This document shows, piece by piece, positions 1 through 9,709 of a stretch of 64,000 nucleotides of DNA; the stretch's first letter is position 1; each line of letters opens with the position of its first letter. The DNA is from Bacillus pumilus. GTDB lineage: Bacteria; Bacillota; Bacilli; Bacillales; Bacillaceae. The notes under the pieces were generated by a model that made no database searches, was not told the DNA's origin, and was given only the letters and a program-made list of their open reading frames with translations. A program made the translations under genes and the position numbers. Location of the stretch: positions 2,709,001-2,773,000 of the forward strand of contig NZ_CP101833.1 in assembly GCF_024498355.1 (NCBI RefSeq), written 5' to 3'.

Positions 1-11
1 TTTATGTCCAC
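1..11 (-). CDS. Possible start of next prophage tail gene (runs off the left edge)
   Basis: Only a GTG codon at 11-9, followed by two codons, is inside the window. A GGGGG run about 7 bases upstream could be its ribosome-binding site. In PBSX-like prophages a tail-fibre gene commonly follows here, but nothing of the protein can be read. Confidence 0.3.
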
Positions 12-26
12 TTTTTTTTCCCCCAA

Positions 27-410
27 TTAATAAATATCATCAATCTCAAAAACGAATTCGATGTCGCCGTCTTTTTGTTTGTCTGTCATGGTACGGATGG
101 CGGTGAATTTGCCGGCTTCGTCGACAAGTGCCATTTCGTTGATGACTTCTCCTGCTAGTTCTCCTTCGGCGATTGTGCAGGTGTAGCGGATTTTTGCTGG
201 TTCCATAAAGGTAAACGAATCAATGTTTTTTTGAACTAGTTCTTTTTTGAGTGTTTGTTCTGTACCGTCAAGAGAGATCGGTTTTCCATCCTTTGTTCCC
301 CCGTTTCCGAATGCCATTTTGACGACTTTTGTGAGATTTGTTCCTTCTGCTCTTGCCTTTGCCATTTGTTGACGTGCGTACAGTGTTGTTACGGTTAATT
401 GATCAGCCAT
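27..410 (-). CDS. Tail-collar/fibre-type phage protein
   Basis: A 127-aa protein, last complete gene of the late operon in the window. It follows the XkdU-like gene by 11 bases and has a good ribosome-binding site (AGGAGG) before its ATG. Its N-terminal half (LYARQQMAKARAEG, then VVKMAFGNGG) resembles the N-terminal domain of tail-collar fibre proteins that attach fibres to the baseplate, but at 127 aa it is only that domain. No signal peptide or membrane segment is seen. Position after the gp48-like baseplate gene supports a tail-tip role. The function is inferred; the family match is moderate. Confidence 0.6.
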   Translation of the reverse strand: MADQLTVTTLYARQQMAKARAEGTNLTKVVKMAFGNGGTKDGKPISLDGTEQTLKKELVQKNIDSFTFMEPAKIRYTCTIAEGELAGEVINEMALVDEAGKFTAIRTMTDKQKDGDIEFVFEIDDIY

Positions 411-421
411 TGTGATCCTCC

Positions 422-1345
422 TTATAGCTCTATTTTTTTAGAAGTTGCTGCTAGCATTTTTGACCCGTCAAGCGGAATAGATCCATCGAGAATCCAGTAG
501 TGATCCTTGATCAGTACGCTGCCGTTCTGTTCATTTTGAACTTGTACTGGCAGGCGGAACGTCATCCTCTTTTTGGTGTGATGCGGAAGCTGGTTCTTTG
601 CGTGCAAAGTCAGTGCTTGTGCTTGCTTCGTTTCATGCGCTGCCCCAGTCATGACATAATTCATGCGATATGTTGTTTCCGGCTCATGTTCAAGCGGTAT
701 TCTCATTTTCAACGAATGCCGAAAACGAGCAGGAACATCCGTTGTGCCTCGAATCCCGCTGAGGTAGAACGTACCATTTAATACAAATTCACCATTGAGT
801 AAAATCGGGATATGATCGAAAAAACCCACTCTGCTTCGCAATGTGAGCCTCTGGTGATGTTCATTTTTTTCATGAACATCGGTATGATGGATGCCGGTAA
901 ACGTATACGCCAAGTGCGCTGGCTTTACCGTTTCAAGTATTTCTACAATATATCTTGTGTTTTGCAGATCATCTAGGTTCACACGTAAAGCGAAATGATA
1001 GCGATTGGTTGTGAGACGGATGATGGCACTTGGATTCTTGAGAAATCGATTCACTGATTTCTCTAATGAAAGATACGTGATCGGCGGAATATTCGACATC
1101 ATATTGAGTAAGCGTGCCCTGCGCAGTTCAATTGAATCATCTGATTCCCGCTGCACCTTGAGTATTCTTTCCCACCTATTCAATCCCCACGTCGCTGTTA
1201 AAGGAAAGAATTGATCCGTTACGTCAAAAATAGATTCGTCCAATTGCTCAAACTCCGGCGCCTCTGTCTTTAGTAAATGATCCACTTCATAAATCTCTGT
1301 AAAATACGGCGGCAAGTAGCTTTTCATTTCATCCTGTTTGCTCAA
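422..1345 (-). CDS. xkdU: XkdU-like baseplate protein (Mu gp48/DUF2313 type), extended
   Basis: 307 aa. The first ~190 residues (YLPPYFTEIYEVDHLL, RESDDSIELRRARLL, IPPITYLSLEKSVNRFL) fit the Mu gp48/YmfQ family, which links the baseplate wedge to the tail fibres. PBSX XkdU is about 190 aa, so this copy carries roughly 115 extra residues rich in short beta-type repeats (LLNGEFVLNGTFYLSG, later LDGSIPLDGSK). The start overlaps the end of xkdT by 17 bases. The extension may serve fibre attachment; that is inference. Confidence 0.78.
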   Translation of the reverse strand: MSKQDEMKSYLPPYFTEIYEVDHLLKTEAPEFEQLDESIFDVTDQFFPLTATWGLNRWERILKVQRESDDSIELRRARLLNMMSNIPPITYLSLEKSVNRFLKNPSAIIRLTTNRYHFALRVNLDDLQNTRYIVEILETVKPAHLAYTFTGIHHTDVHEKNEHHQRLTLRSRVGFFDHIPILLNGEFVLNGTFYLSGIRGTTDVPARFRHSLKMRIPLEHEPETTYRMNYVMTGAAHETKQAQALTLHAKNQLPHHTKKRMTFRLPVQVQNEQNGSVLIKDHYWILDGSIPLDGSKMLAATSKKIEL

Positions 1346-2378
1346 TAACCTTCACCTGCCTAAGACGCGGTATCTCAATGTCCTGTAATACTAGGTTTTT
1401 CGACTCACCGTTCAGTAAGACGTTTGCATAATCTGACACGCTTTCTGAATGGTACAGAATATCGTTTAATGCGGACATTCGAATGGTACTCTTTTCAAAT
1501 GCGATTGATTTTAATAGCGATTTAACCTTTTCTTCTATTTCTTTTTGCGCTCCTTCAAGGGTCCAGTCCATTTGAAGTTCGACTGCCACTTCTATGTCGA
1601 TATCCAGCCACTTGGCGCTTTCAACAGTTGCTTTTGAACCAATAGGAGCTTGCCCTTCTCCTTCTCCTGGCAATGGATCGATATACTCTTGTACCCTTTT
1701 GACAAGGAGATCTGATGCTACATCTAAATTGGCGTCTGTGATGACAATTTTGACCGTTCCTTCTCCATTCCAAAGCGGGAACACTTTCGCTCTGCCAACA
1801 CCGGTCACTTCCTCGGCCCATTTTTTATAATGCGCTCTGTTAGCACTGACAGCCTCTCGCCTTGCGCGTATTAAGTATCGATCATATAAAGAAGCGTCAT
1901 CTTCTTCCTCTTGTCCTGGTATCACCAGTTCTTTCATGATCATTGATTCAAGTCCTGGAATCGTATCAAGGGATAGCAGCGGCTGACCTGTTAATTGGCC
2001 ATTTCCGGCTGTACCAGATGTCTCGCATTCCAGCGTGCCATCCTTCGAAACTTGGAAATAAACATCTTCAATAAAAAAACGTGAGCCAGCTGGGATGTTG
2101 ATGTTCTCTGGCTGAATGGATGCTGACCAAACTGCTCTAGTGGCTGGCTTTCTTTCAATCCCTACTTCAGCAGCCCGTCGATCTAAAAATTCTCCCTGCG
2201 CTGTATCAGCAAAGACAAGCTCGAATACTTGATCAAGCCAAATATAGGACTGTGCCAGTTCAGCAGCAGCAGGTGCCAAGGCATTCCAAATCACGCTGTT
2301 TTCTCTTTTATCCACGTCATCTGGCAGTCTGTCTAGCATTCTTTCCATCAATGCTTCATACGTTTGTTCCTCAAACAT
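1329..2378 (-). CDS. xkdT: XkdT baseplate J-like protein
   Basis: 349 aa, the same length as PBSX XkdT (about 348 aa). Baseplate J/gp47 family proteins form the wedge of contractile tails. The N-terminal part ([19 protein letters not shown]) and the central [26 protein letters not shown] segment are typical of this family. It overlaps xkdS by 8 bases upstream and xkdU downstream, as expected for translationally coupled structural genes. No oddity was seen. Confidence 0.9.
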   Translation of the reverse strand: MFEEQTYEALMERMLDRLPDDVDKRENSVIWNALAPAAAELAQSYIWLDQVFELVFADTAQGEFLDRRAAEVGIERKPATRAVWSASIQPENINIPAGSRFFIEDVYFQVSKDGTLECETSGTAGNGQLTGQPLLSLDTIPGLESMIMKELVIPGQEEEDDASLYDRYLIRARREAVSANRAHYKKWAEEVTGVGRAKVFPLWNGEGTVKIVITDANLDVASDLLVKRVQEYIDPLPGEGEGQAPIGSKATVESAKWLDIDIEVAVELQMDWTLEGAQKEIEEKVKSLLKSIAFEKSTIRMSALNDILYHSESVSDYANVLLNGESKNLVLQDIEIPRLRQVKVIEQTG

Positions 2379-2802
2379 CGCCCTCCATCACCTCCTCTAT
2401 TTCTAATGTGCCCTCATCTGTGACGATGGCTAGTTTGACGTGAAACGAGTCATTTTGCTTCGTGACCTCTATCTCTCCAATATGATCAATCCGCTCGTCA
2501 ACGATCAGTGCTTCTTCTAGCAATCTTGGAATCTCCATTTCTTTGTATTCATCCGTGGCTTCTGTATCTGTCAAAAGCTCCTGAATTTCAGTGCCAATGT
2601 CGTGGCTGTAGATAGGATGTGCATAACGCTTTGTCCGCAATGTCATGTAAATGAATTGCCGGATCGCCTCTATGCCTGAAATGGTTTCGTTTGTCAGCCT
2701 GCCATGTTCAAAATCTAAGCGATACGTCTTTGAGGTTTCCACCTCTTCGTCTTCTTCTGTTTCCTCGATTTCTTCCTCTGGTGAAAGTGCCACGTTCATC
2801 AC
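2371..2802 (-). CDS. xkdS: XkdS baseplate protein (DUF2634)
   Basis: 143 aa. An acidic N-terminus ([15 protein letters not shown]) is followed by the DUF2634/gp25-like core with [17 protein letters not shown], the motif around the T4 gp25-like lysozyme-fold wedge protein. It lies between xkdR and xkdT with overlaps of only a few bases, matching the PBSX order. Its role as a baseplate wedge component is inferred from family and position. Confidence 0.85.
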   Translation of the reverse strand: MMNVALSPEEEIEETEEDEEVETSKTYRLDFEHGRLTNETISGIEAIRQFIYMTLRTKRYAHPIYSHDIGTEIQELLTDTEATDEYKEMEIPRLLEEALIVDERIDHIGEIEVTKQNDSFHVKLAIVTDEGTLEIEEVMEGDV

Positions 2803-2807
2803 CTCCC

Positions 2808-3074
2808 TTACAATTTGTCGATGATGTAGAAGGACTGCCCTCCTGCCATTGCGAGCACCATAATACTGTCTCCCGCTTTTAGTTCATCATCCTCACCCTT
2901 ATTTAAGCGCTTCGGCCAAATAAGCAATTCTTCTGGAATGATCAGCTTATGATTTTCATTTAATCGGATATTAAGTGGTGAAACCGCCGTGACTTCACCA
3001 ATGACAAGATCAATTGGAGAGGCAGCGTCTACGGCATTAACTGCTAATCGTTTAATCGCTTCACTGAATCTCAC
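2808..3074 (-). CDS. xkdR: XkdR tail protein (DUF2577)
   Basis: 88 aa, typical of the DUF2577 family. The C-terminal [22 protein letters not shown] segment resembles a small beta-barrel (OB-like) fold used in the baseplate hub. The ATG overlaps the xkdQ stop by 4 bases, so translation is probably coupled. The PBSX order (Q, R, S, T, U) is kept. Confidence 0.83.
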   Translation of the reverse strand: MRFSEAIKRLAVNAVDAASPIDLVIGEVTAVSPLNIRLNENHKLIIPEELLIWPKRLNKGEDDELKAGDSIMVLAMAGGQSFYIIDKL

Positions 3075-4081
3075 GCTTGATCACCCTTTGGCATGGAATT
3101 TTTCTCAACAACATCAATGGTCATGGTGTGTTTTACTCCATTGAATTCATGCTTGTCTTGATCGATCCAGTAGGTTTTTTTTACGTTGATTTCAGGGATT
3201 TTCAAATAGATTGGGAGACCGCTTTGCAGTTCGGGAATTCCTAGCGCTTGTATGCTTTTCACTTCTTGTTTAACGCCTTTCTTCTCTGATAACCGTACTT
3301 TGGCTCTTTTTTGAAGCTGCGGCTGGTTGATTTGACCTGTTACCGTCTCAACATGCTGTAAAATGCCGTATTTACTCTGACCTGCTTTATCCTGTTCGAT
3401 CACCACAAGATCTGATTTGCTGCCTTTTTTCTTATTCTTCCCCTGTTCATCTACAGACGTGCGCATCTTTACGCGTGTTGCTGTCTCTTCAATGGAGGTG
3501 CTGTACTGATAACCGATGAGATTGACGCCTGATTCAATGACCCATACGTCCTCTGGATCGGGCCAAGCTCTCAGCCCCATCTTGCCTTTAGCAGAATAAA
3601 TTTGATAGTTTCTGCCGGTTTGCCGCTTCGTTTCTTTCAATGCTTTCAGAATGATGTCATACAAGCTCGTGTCATTTTTAAAGACCAGTGATTTCATGAC
3701 ATGTCCTGTATTTGCGATGGAGGTCATTGGAATTTGAAAGTCAGTTCCAATCCGTCTCAAGATTTGATCTGCTCTTTGATTCGAAAAAATATATACATCT
3801 TGGTTTTTCACTAAATATTGGAGCATATCGTATGCGGTAAAGGTCAGCTTGCCTTCAACAGGTGTCCGGGAAAACACAATGCCTCTGAACAGTTCTTTTC
3901 CTTTCCATTTAAAAAGAACCGTGTCCCCTTCTGAGACACGGTAATATGTTTGACTGCCTTGCTTTGTGATAATATTTGCCTGAATAGAGCGAGGGGCTTG
4001 ATACCTTTGCCCCTGAAGTGTCACACTCTCTGTGACAAGCTCATACATGGTGCCGCTTCTGATGGCAAAAAGCTCAATCAA
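3071..4081 (-). CDS. xkdQ: XkdQ baseplate hub protein
   Basis: Hub protein of the gpD/gp27 type. I place the start at the TTG at 4081-4079, because a GGGGGG ribosome-binding site lies 6 bases before it and the resulting N-terminus (IELFAIRSGTMYELV) aligns with PBSX XkdQ. This gives 336 aa and leaves 11 bases after xkdP instead of a 40-base overlap. The ATG at 4132 would add 17 residues with no good binding site. The DILRRIG-like stretch and later conserved segments fit the family. Start choice is moderate; identity is firm. Confidence 0.85.
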   Translation of the reverse strand: MIELFAIRSGTMYELVTESVTLQGQRYQAPRSIQANIITKQGSQTYYRVSEGDTVLFKWKGKELFRGIVFSRTPVEGKLTFTAYDMLQYLVKNQDVYIFSNQRADQILRRIGTDFQIPMTSIANTGHVMKSLVFKNDTSLYDIILKALKETKRQTGRNYQIYSAKGKMGLRAWPDPEDVWVIESGVNLIGYQYSTSIEETATRVKMRTSVDEQGKNKKKGSKSDLVVIEQDKAGQSKYGILQHVETVTGQINQPQLQKRAKVRLSEKKGVKQEVKSIQALGIPELQSGLPIYLKIPEINVKKTYWIDQDKHEFNGVKHTMTIDVVEKNSMPKGDQA

Positions 4082-4092
4082 TGTCAGCCCCC

Positions 4093-4761
4093 CTATTGTG
4101 GTATTTTCAATTTTTGTCCAGGAAAAATCCAATGTCCCGGCTGTTTAATATTGCGTTTACTTCGTTTAATCATCGCTGCTTTATTCGCATTCCAAATACG
4201 CCGCCATTTTGTACTGTCGCCATAAAACCGGCCTGAAATGGCCCACAAGGTATCGCCTTTTTTGACGGTATACAATTTTGGTGGTGATTTTGAGGGTCTT
4301 TTCTTTTTGGTTTGTTTCGCTTTTTTCTTTCGTTTGATTTTCCTAGGCGAAGCGGTTTTGTATTCCTTTAGCTGAATCGTAAACTCACGATCACCAATAT
4401 CATATGACCCTTCCTTGTGGGTGAAGCTTTCAATGCTGCACGTCATATTGATTTTTGTCCCTGTAACAATCAATCGCACGGACTTTTTCGAACGCATCAT
4501 TCGTTCAATTTTCGCTATCGCATTCTCTGGTGATGGAATGCTTTTATATTCAGCAATCGGCGAATATTTCTTAGGAAATAATGATGTGAATGATACTTGT
4601 TTAGCTGCTGGTACATCAATAAAGGTCAGTTCTCCAAAAGAGGCGACCTTCACTGTTTCATTTTGTACATGATTTGTGATTTCGAGTTCGGATGGAAGGA
4701 CAGGGAATCGCAACTTATCCTTTCCTTGGGAAATCCACAATTGATACACTGACTTACCCAT
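4093..4761 (-). CDS. xkdP: XkdP tail protein with C-terminal LysM domain
   Basis: 222 aa. Residues ~1-130 are the tail-assembly part. A basic linker ([17 protein letters not shown]) joins it to a C-terminal LysM domain (~160-221) with [18 protein letters not shown] and FPGQKLKIP. LysM binds peptidoglycan, so this protein is expected at the tail tip near the tape measure. Its start overlaps the xkdO stop by 8 bases. Length and organisation match the PBSX XkdP family. Confidence 0.88.
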   Translation of the reverse strand: MGKSVYQLWISQGKDKLRFPVLPSELEITNHVQNETVKVASFGELTFIDVPAAKQVSFTSLFPKKYSPIAEYKSIPSPENAIAKIERMMRSKKSVRLIVTGTKINMTCSIESFTHKEGSYDIGDREFTIQLKEYKTASPRKIKRKKKAKQTKKKRPSKSPPKLYTVKKGDTLWAISGRFYGDSTKWRRIWNANKAAMIKRSKRNIKQPGHWIFPGQKLKIPQ

Positions 4762-7700
4762 CGATCACGACTCCCTTCGTTCCTGTATGAAGCTCTACTT
4801 CCAGTTCGTCTACGAGCATTTGTCTAATTTTTTCGACAAGCGATTGCTGGTCTTGTCCATTATGGAAATGCTGATCTCCATTGAATTGAATGGTGATTTG
4901 TTTAGTACCTGACGATGTTGTATTGCCAACTGACTGAGCTGAGGTCACTTGCTGCATCTGTGATTCTGGTAAAGGAGCAGATGCATTTGATGGATCATAT
5001 ACTTGCATCCCAAGCGCCTTGGCTGCCTGCGTCAATAAATATCTCCCGCGAATGCCTCTTTCTTCTGGAATAATCCATTCGCGTTTGTTCCCTTCACCGA
5101 CTCTAGCTACCTGCTCCTTCGTAATCAGCCCGCCATTTGCGTAGCCTTTATAAGGACCGCCTCTTCTCATACTCCGTAATCCCGGCGTATTGAAGACTGT
5201 TCCATATCTACCCTTAATGTAGTTAATGGCTGCTACGGCATTATGAATTGGGTTCCAAATATCATTCATGCCTTTGCCTTTATTGGAGTTAAATGTTGGT
5301 CCAATGGTCTGCATTAATCCTTTTGACGGCGTTCCTCTCTTGGCGTTAGAATCCCATAGGTTGATCGCTTTCGGGTTGCCACGTGACTCGTTCTGCGCAA
5401 TGGTCATCAAACCAGGTAGCCAGCTCATCGATGTACCGGTTGCCGTTAAAGCAGCCATGAGCCATTGCTGAACACTGAGACCTGAAGCACCCATACCGCT
5501 GAAGGCACCGATTAATGAACCAGCCTGATTTTCAGCGAACTTTTTCACATCAATTGAATCAAGACCTTTGACTACACCAATCGATGCAAATTTCCCAAGA
5601 CTCATCATGACACGTGAAGGTGAATGAATGTCTAATTCTTCTCTAAACGCCTGCTCTACTTTCTTCGCCATTTCTTTGGCAGCTTGTGTGACTTCACTTG
5701 CTTTCGAACGCATGCCGCTGTTGAAGGCATCGATCATTCCTGAACCCCAGCCTGCTGATTCTTGTTTTGCTTGCAGGAATGGTTGTTTGACGTGTTGATC
5801 TACGTATTGGCTTGTGCCAATTGATGTGGCATTTTGACCTGTTGCAAAACCAGTAACAGTTCCAGAACCCCAATTTGTTGAGGCTGTCATCACTTGCTGA
5901 TAGGGTGCTTTTACACGATTTTGCAAAAAGCTATCTGTTCCTGTTGGTGTCATCTGCTGACCATTCGCAAAAGCAGAAACCGTTTGCTCACCATAGTTTC
6001 CTGAGTCTGATGTCAATTGACCAAATGGCTGCTGAATATTCTTTTGCTTCCATTGATCAAGAGAGATCACTTTATGATTTAACCCTTGTTCAAACTCGTT
6101 ATTAAATTGCTTACCTATGCCGGCAGCTTGAATGTTCCCATTCATTGAGACCGAGCCGCCAATTGAACTGACAGAAGATGGCGAAGTTGTAGTAGCTTGG
6201 GAGCTTGACACTTGATTTGCTGCACCTCCGCTTGGCACAACAGACATTCCAAGGTGAGAAGCCGCCTGTGCAAGCAGCATCTTCCCGCGTCCTCTGTTAT
6301 TTTGAGTCGGAATGACAAATTCATTACCAGCTTCACCGACCCATGATAAGGTTGGCTGGGTGATATAGCCTCCTGTGGCATTAGTATCAGGTTTAAAATC
6401 TTTGCGTCCGTTGTTCCTCCCTTTTTCAAAAGCTTTTTGATTTTTTTGCTTTGCCACAACAACTTTCCCAACAATTTTTCCACCTGTACTTTTGATTAAA
6501 TCCCATGTATCTCCTAAAATATTTTTACCCCAAGCCTGTACATCACTCCACTTCCTTGACCACCAGTCTCTATCAAATAGAGTAGAAGAAATAGTTGATT
6601 TTGCAGTTGACCAAATTGTTTTTGACTGTTCCCACTTACTTTTAGACCAACTTTTTACGTTATCCCACTTCTCCCCCCACCAATCTTTATTAAAAACAGT
6701 TTCACTAATTTTTCCTTTAATTGAATTCCATATCTCAACGGCACCATCCCATTTTTCTTTGGTCCATTCTTTTACGTTATCCCACTTCTCTCCCCACCAT
6801 TCTCCGTTGAAGACGGTCTCACTAAGTTTTCCTTTAATAGAATCCCATATTCCAACTGCACTGTCCCACTTTTCTTGAGTCCATTCTTTTACGTTATTCC
6901 ACTTCTCTCCCCACCATTCTCCGTTAAAGACGGTCTCACTAAGTTTTCCTTTAATAGAATCCCATATTCCAACTGCACTGTCCCATTTTTCTTGAGTCCA
7001 TTCTTTTACGTTATTCCACTTCTCTCCCCACCATTCTCCGTTAAAGACAGTGGATTCCAAAACTCCAGTAATGTACCCAGCTTGTTCCGCCCACCATTCT
7101 GAATTAAATAGCGTATTAGATGCTGTAGTTTTTATATCTTCCCATTTTTCACTTAAGTTCCCTAAAGAATTTTCTGCGGAAGTTTTAACACTTCCCCACT
7201 TCTCACTCCACCATTCTCCATTAAATAAAGTGTTTGAAATATTCTCTTTTAATGTTGATGTATCAAATAATTCCCCTAGTTTCGATCCACCAAAAGCTCC
7301 GGCTATGCCTCCAGCAACACCACCAACAGCAGCTCCTACAAGTGGTATTGGAATTAGGGCTTGGCCAATTGCAGCTCCGCTAACTCCTCCTGCAAGACCT
7401 CCAGAGAAGCCACCTACTTTTTCTCCAACGTTTTCTTTCGTTGTTCCTATTAAATCTGTTGCACTTAATAAGTTCCCCAAGATAGGCACTCTCTTTAATA
7501 GCTTGCTACTTCCTCGACCTATATTTTTAAGTGCATCTCCTAACCCACTTAATCCTCCACTACCTTTCATCAAACCAGCAAGCCCCGCAACAGAAGCCGC
7601 TATACCTGCGCTTTTCTTCAGTCCACTAGGGATTTTACCAAAAAGCTTACCTGCGTTTGTTTTCAGTTTTCCTAATCTATTTGGAGGTCTTCTATTTCTT

Positions 7701-8848
7701 TCTACTCTAGTTGTACCAGTTGGATTTGTTGGCTGTCTTTGCGAACGACCATTTCTATTTTTAGTTCTAGTAGATCCTCTCCTGCTTAATCCTCTAGCAC
7801 AACAAGGGCAACAACTATTACGAAACAAACCTTTTCCACTCCGCGGCTGCGGCTGAGTTTTAGGGGCTGGATTTGTTGGTGTTGGCGCTGTTGTTGGCGC
7901 TGCAGGGGTACTGTTATTTTCACTTGATTGGTTATTTGTACCGAAGAGGCGATCTAATCCACTACTCACCAATTGATCTAGCTTTTCTTCAAAATTAATT
8001 TTAATCTTCTCACGGATTCGTCCAATCACTTCTTGTTTATACTCATCCATTTTCGTTTCGATCCAAGGAAGTGCCTTATTGTCCCAAAAGTTTCTAGGAC
8101 TCAATTTTTCCTTCAATTTATCTGAAACGTCACCTGCATACTTTTCGATTTCCTTTATCGCCTTGTTTCCCAAATTCCTCAACCAGCTTTGTTTGTTTTC
8201 ATTCGTTTTCGTAGCGGCTGTTGCATTAGGTTCCTTTTTTATTTTCTTTTCTTTAACAACCGAGTCGGCCCGATCTCGTTTTTTCAACTTACTCTTTGCA
8301 TTGTCTTGAACAGACACTTTGATTTCGTGTTTAGACATCGTCAAGCTTTTTAGTGTCTTTTTGATTCGTTGAATCGCAGCGGTGGCTTGATCAACCGTGT
8401 TTAATCTCATATAGTATGTTCTGTTCATGAGCTGAAGGATTGATTTTTTGATCGATGATATTTTTCCTGACAATTGATCGTTTAGTTTAAATGTCATCAG
8501 AAGTGGACTTGTTCCTGCTTTTTTCAAGCGATCCATACTAGACTTAATGAAATCTAATCCCTTTGCTTGAATGGATATGACAAGATGATTTGGTATGTTG
8601 TTCAATTGATTTGTTAATGATTTTAAATCACGATAGATTCCTTGATCTAGACTTATCGATAATACTGAAAATTTACGCATCGATACATTGAAGTTTCTTA
8701 ACTTCTTTTCATCCATTTCTAGGCTTATTTTGATCGGTTTTCTAAAGGGCTTGAGCTGCTGTTCAAACGTTTGAAACCGTTTCTGAATGCGTAAAAGCTT
8801 CTTCGACACTTTGTCTTCTAATTCAAATCGTGCAGTGAGTTTCGCCAG
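4754..8848 (-). CDS. xkdO: XkdO tape measure protein with lytic transglycosylase domain
   Basis: About 1364 aa. It sets tail length and carries a C-terminal soluble-lytic-transglycosylase domain ([13 protein letters not shown] with the catalytic Glu, then [10 protein letters not shown]). Coiled-coil-rich ends flank a glycine-rich hydrophobic region ([14 protein letters not shown]) and, at 6667-7250, tandem 39-aa Trp-rich repeats. A CCPCC cluster lies near 7800. I extend the N-terminus from the GTG at 8809 to a CTG at 8848-8846: AAGGAGGG lies 7 bases upstream and the added residues ([12 protein letters not shown]) look like a usual tape-measure start. The CTG start is inference; the gene identity is firm. 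Confidence 0.88.
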   Translation of the reverse strand: MAKLTARFELEDKVSKKLLRIQKRFQTFEQQLKPFRKPIKISLEMDEKKLRNFNVSMRKFSVLSISLDQGIYRDLKSLTNQLNNIPNHLVISIQAKGLDFIKSSMDRLKKAGTSPLLMTFKLNDQLSGKISSIKKSILQLMNRTYYMRLNTVDQATAAIQRIKKTLKSLTMSKHEIKVSVQDNAKSKLKKRDRADSVVKEKKIKKEPNATAATKTNENKQSWLRNLGNKAIKEIEKYAGDVSDKLKEKLSPRNFWDNKALPWIETKMDEYKQEVIGRIREKIKINFEEKLDQLVSSGLDRLFGTNNQSSENNSTPAAPTTAPTPTNPAPKTQPQPRSGKGLFRNSCCPCCARGLSRRGSTRTKNRNGRSQRQPTNPTGTTRVERNRRPPNRLGKLKTNAGKLFGKIPSGLKKSAGIAASVAGLAGLMKGSGGLSGLGDALKNIGRGSSKLLKRVPILGNLLSATDLIGTTKENVGEKVGGFSGGLAGGVSGAAIGQALIPIPLVGAAVGGVAGGIAGAFGGSKLGELFDTSTLKENISNTLFNGEWWSEKWGSVKTSAENSLGNLSEKWEDIKTTASNTLFNSEWWAEQAGYITGVLESTVFNGEWWGEKWNNVKEWTQEKWDSAVGIWDSIKGKLSETVFNGEWWGEKWNNVKEWTQEKWDSAVGIWDSIKGKLSETVFNGEWWGEKWDNVKEWTKEKWDGAVEIWNSIKGKISETVFNKDWWGEKWDNVKSWSKSKWEQSKTIWSTAKSTISSTLFDRDWWSRKWSDVQAWGKNILGDTWDLIKSTGGKIVGKVVVAKQKNQKAFEKGRNNGRKDFKPDTNATGGYITQPTLSWVGEAGNEFVIPTQNNRGRGKMLLAQAASHLGMSVVPSGGAANQVSSSQATTTSPSSVSSIGGSVSMNGNIQAAGIGKQFNNEFEQGLNHKVISLDQWKQKNIQQPFGQLTSDSGNYGEQTVSAFANGQQMTPTGTDSFLQNRVKAPYQQVMTASTNWGSGTVTGFATGQNATSIGTSQYVDQHVKQPFLQAKQESAGWGSGMIDAFNSGMRSKASEVTQAAKEMAKKVEQAFREELDIHSPSRVMMSLGKFASIGVVKGLDSIDVKKFAENQAGSLIGAFSGMGASGLSVQQWLMAALTATGTSMSWLPGLMTIAQNESRGNPKAINLWDSNAKRGTPSKGLMQTIGPTFNSNKGKGMNDIWNPIHNAVAAINYIKGRYGTVFNTPGLRSMRRGGPYKGYANGGLITKEQVARVGEGNKREWIIPEERGIRGRYLLTQAAKALGMQVYDPSNASAPLPESQMQQVTSAQSVGNTTSSGTKQITIQFNGDQHFHNGQDQQSLVEKIRQMLVDELEVELHTGTKGVVIDG
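6667..7134 (-). repeat. Tandem 117-bp (39-aa) repeats inside the tape measure gene
   Basis: Four units begin at 6667, 6784, 6901 and 7018 on the + strand with an exact 117-bp period. The two central units are almost identical. Each encodes a 39-residue block beginning [15 protein letters not shown] and ending LSETVF. More diverged blocks lie on both sides (to about 6530 and 7250). Tail length scales with tape-measure length, so unit gain or loss would change particle length. Confidence 0.9.
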
Positions 8849-8849
8849 T

Positions 8850-9029
8850 TTATTTCCCTCCTTTCTTTGCTTCTTTTTCTAGCATTTCTAGTTTGTAGCC
8901 GATGAGTCCAAATAAGAAGGCTTTGAATTGTCTTGGTGCTTCGTATAAATCAAGGAGTTCAGATGGGGAGTAGTGAAGCTCGTGCATGGCGTAATATAAA
9001 AACACCGCTTCCTTATCCCCATCTTTTAT
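8850..9029 (-). CDS. Frameshift extension of XkdN (tail assembly chaperone GT-type)
   Basis: After the xkdN stop, the -1 frame stays open for 60 codons (LIKDGDKEAVFLYYAMHELH to EKEAKKGGK, stop at 8852-8850). It has no start or binding site of its own near its beginning. It can be reached by slippage on A AAA AAC directly before the xkdN UAA, giving a 206-aa fusion. Long-tailed phages conserve such a second chaperone product between the tube and tape-measure genes. It ends 2 bases before the tape-measure CTG. Confidence 0.85.
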   Translation of the reverse strand: MKDGDKEAVFLYYAMHELHYSPSELLDLYEAPRQFKAFLFGLIGYKLEMLEKEAKKGGK

Positions 9030-9469
9030 TAGTTTTTTGCTGCTTCTTCTAAATCTTCAATCTCGTCTTCAAACCCATTGATTTCGATGGCTTTGTTTAA
9101 CCAGTTCGCATATTCCCCGCCAACAGACAGTACACGCTTTGCTACTTCAACAGGATCTTGTGTGCTGTAGGCTTCTCTTAATTCCTTTGAGCGGAAATCT
9201 GGATAAATGGTGGATTCAATGGCAATACGTGCATAGAAGCGCTGACTGTCTAAATCTTTCACGCGTCCTCTGCCTTTGACATTTTTGAACGTTGTGTTTT
9301 CTTTTTCTAATTCATCAATACGTTCAGTTGTAATTGCTTTGAAGACAAAAGGAATGACATTCCCTTTTTTATCAACAAAACGCTTAGAAATCAGCACTTT
9401 GACTTCTTCCGCTTCTACTGTTTGTCCTGGCATAAAAAATGAAAGATCAAATGTTTGTTTTTCGCTCAT
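9029..9469 (-). CDS. xkdN: XkdN tail assembly chaperone
   Basis: 146 aa, the size of PBSX XkdN. It lies between the tail tube and tape-measure genes, where phage tail chaperones sit. The last codons (GCA GCA AAA AAC TAA) contain a canonical -1 slippery heptamer, A AAA AAC, at about 9040-9034, so a minority of ribosomes should make the longer fusion. This gene is separated from xkdM by a 520-base interval holding a toxin-antitoxin module. Confidence 0.88.
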   Translation of the reverse strand: MSEKQTFDLSFFMPGQTVEAEEVKVLISKRFVDKKGNVIPFVFKAITTERIDELEKENTTFKNVKGRGRVKDLDSQRFYARIAIESTIYPDFRSKELREAYSTQDPVEVAKRVLSVGGEYANWLNKAIEINGFEDEIEDLEEAAKN

Positions 9470-9502
9470 GTTTAAAAACTCCCTTTGTTATGTTTTTTGA
9501 AT

Positions 9503-9537
9503 GCAAAAAAGCACATCCATTTTTGAATGTGCTTTCC
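9503..9537 (-). terminator. Hairpin with T-run (minus strand) before xkdN
   Basis: On the minus strand AAAGCACAT pairs with ATGTGCTTT and is followed by TTTTTT. It lies 34 bases upstream of xkdN and would stop leftward transcripts that pass the toxin module. If efficient it would attenuate the late operon ahead of xkdN, so phage-controlled readthrough or a promoter inside the module may be needed. Confidence 0.6.
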
Positions 9538-9549
9538 AATCTTTTCATG

Positions 9550-9555
9550 TATAAT
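9550..9555 (+). promoter_or_regulatory. Toxin mRNA -10 element
   Basis: A perfect TATAAT lies about 70 bases before the toxin start, on the strand opposite to the phage operon. No good -35 was found at 17 bases; TTGAAT lies 21 bases away. Transcription would start near 9562. Confidence 0.6.
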
Positions 9556-9625
9556 ATTAATCGTACAATGGAACGGCTTGCTCAAGGGTGTCTGGCTCAT
9601 CCCCGATAGGAAGGGGGTGATGCTC

Positions 9626-9709
9626 ATGTCAACATTTCAAGCGCTTATGTTAATGCTTGCATTCGGGTCATTTATCATTGCCCTGTTGACGTATATAGAC
9701 AAAAAATAG
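9626..9709 (+). CDS. Type I toxin, small holin-like membrane peptide (TxpA/Bsr-like)
   Basis: 27 aa (MSTFQALMLMLAFGSFIIAL then LTYIDKK): one hydrophobic membrane helix with a short charged tail. This fits the TxpA/BsrG/BsrH holin-like toxins of Bacillus prophages, which damage the membrane when their antisense RNA is lost. The ATG at 9626 has AAGGGGGTG 6 bases upstream; an earlier in-frame ATG at 9620 overlaps that site. It has its own promoter, a strong terminator and an antisense RNA over its 3' end. In the B. subtilis skin element txpA/ratA and bsrH occupy the equivalent place near yqbM. Toxicity is inferred from the family. Confidence 0.85.
   Translation: MSTFQALMLMLAFGSFIIALLTYIDKK

Noticed and set aside
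6667..7134. Regularly spaced repeats resembling an array
   Set aside because: Units are 117 bp, in frame and coding; no spacer/repeat structure of a CRISPR array.
7050..7856. 268-codon open frame on the + strand
   Set aside because: It lies fully antisense to the tape-measure gene; composition reflects the reversed Trp/Gly-rich repeats and there is no binding site.
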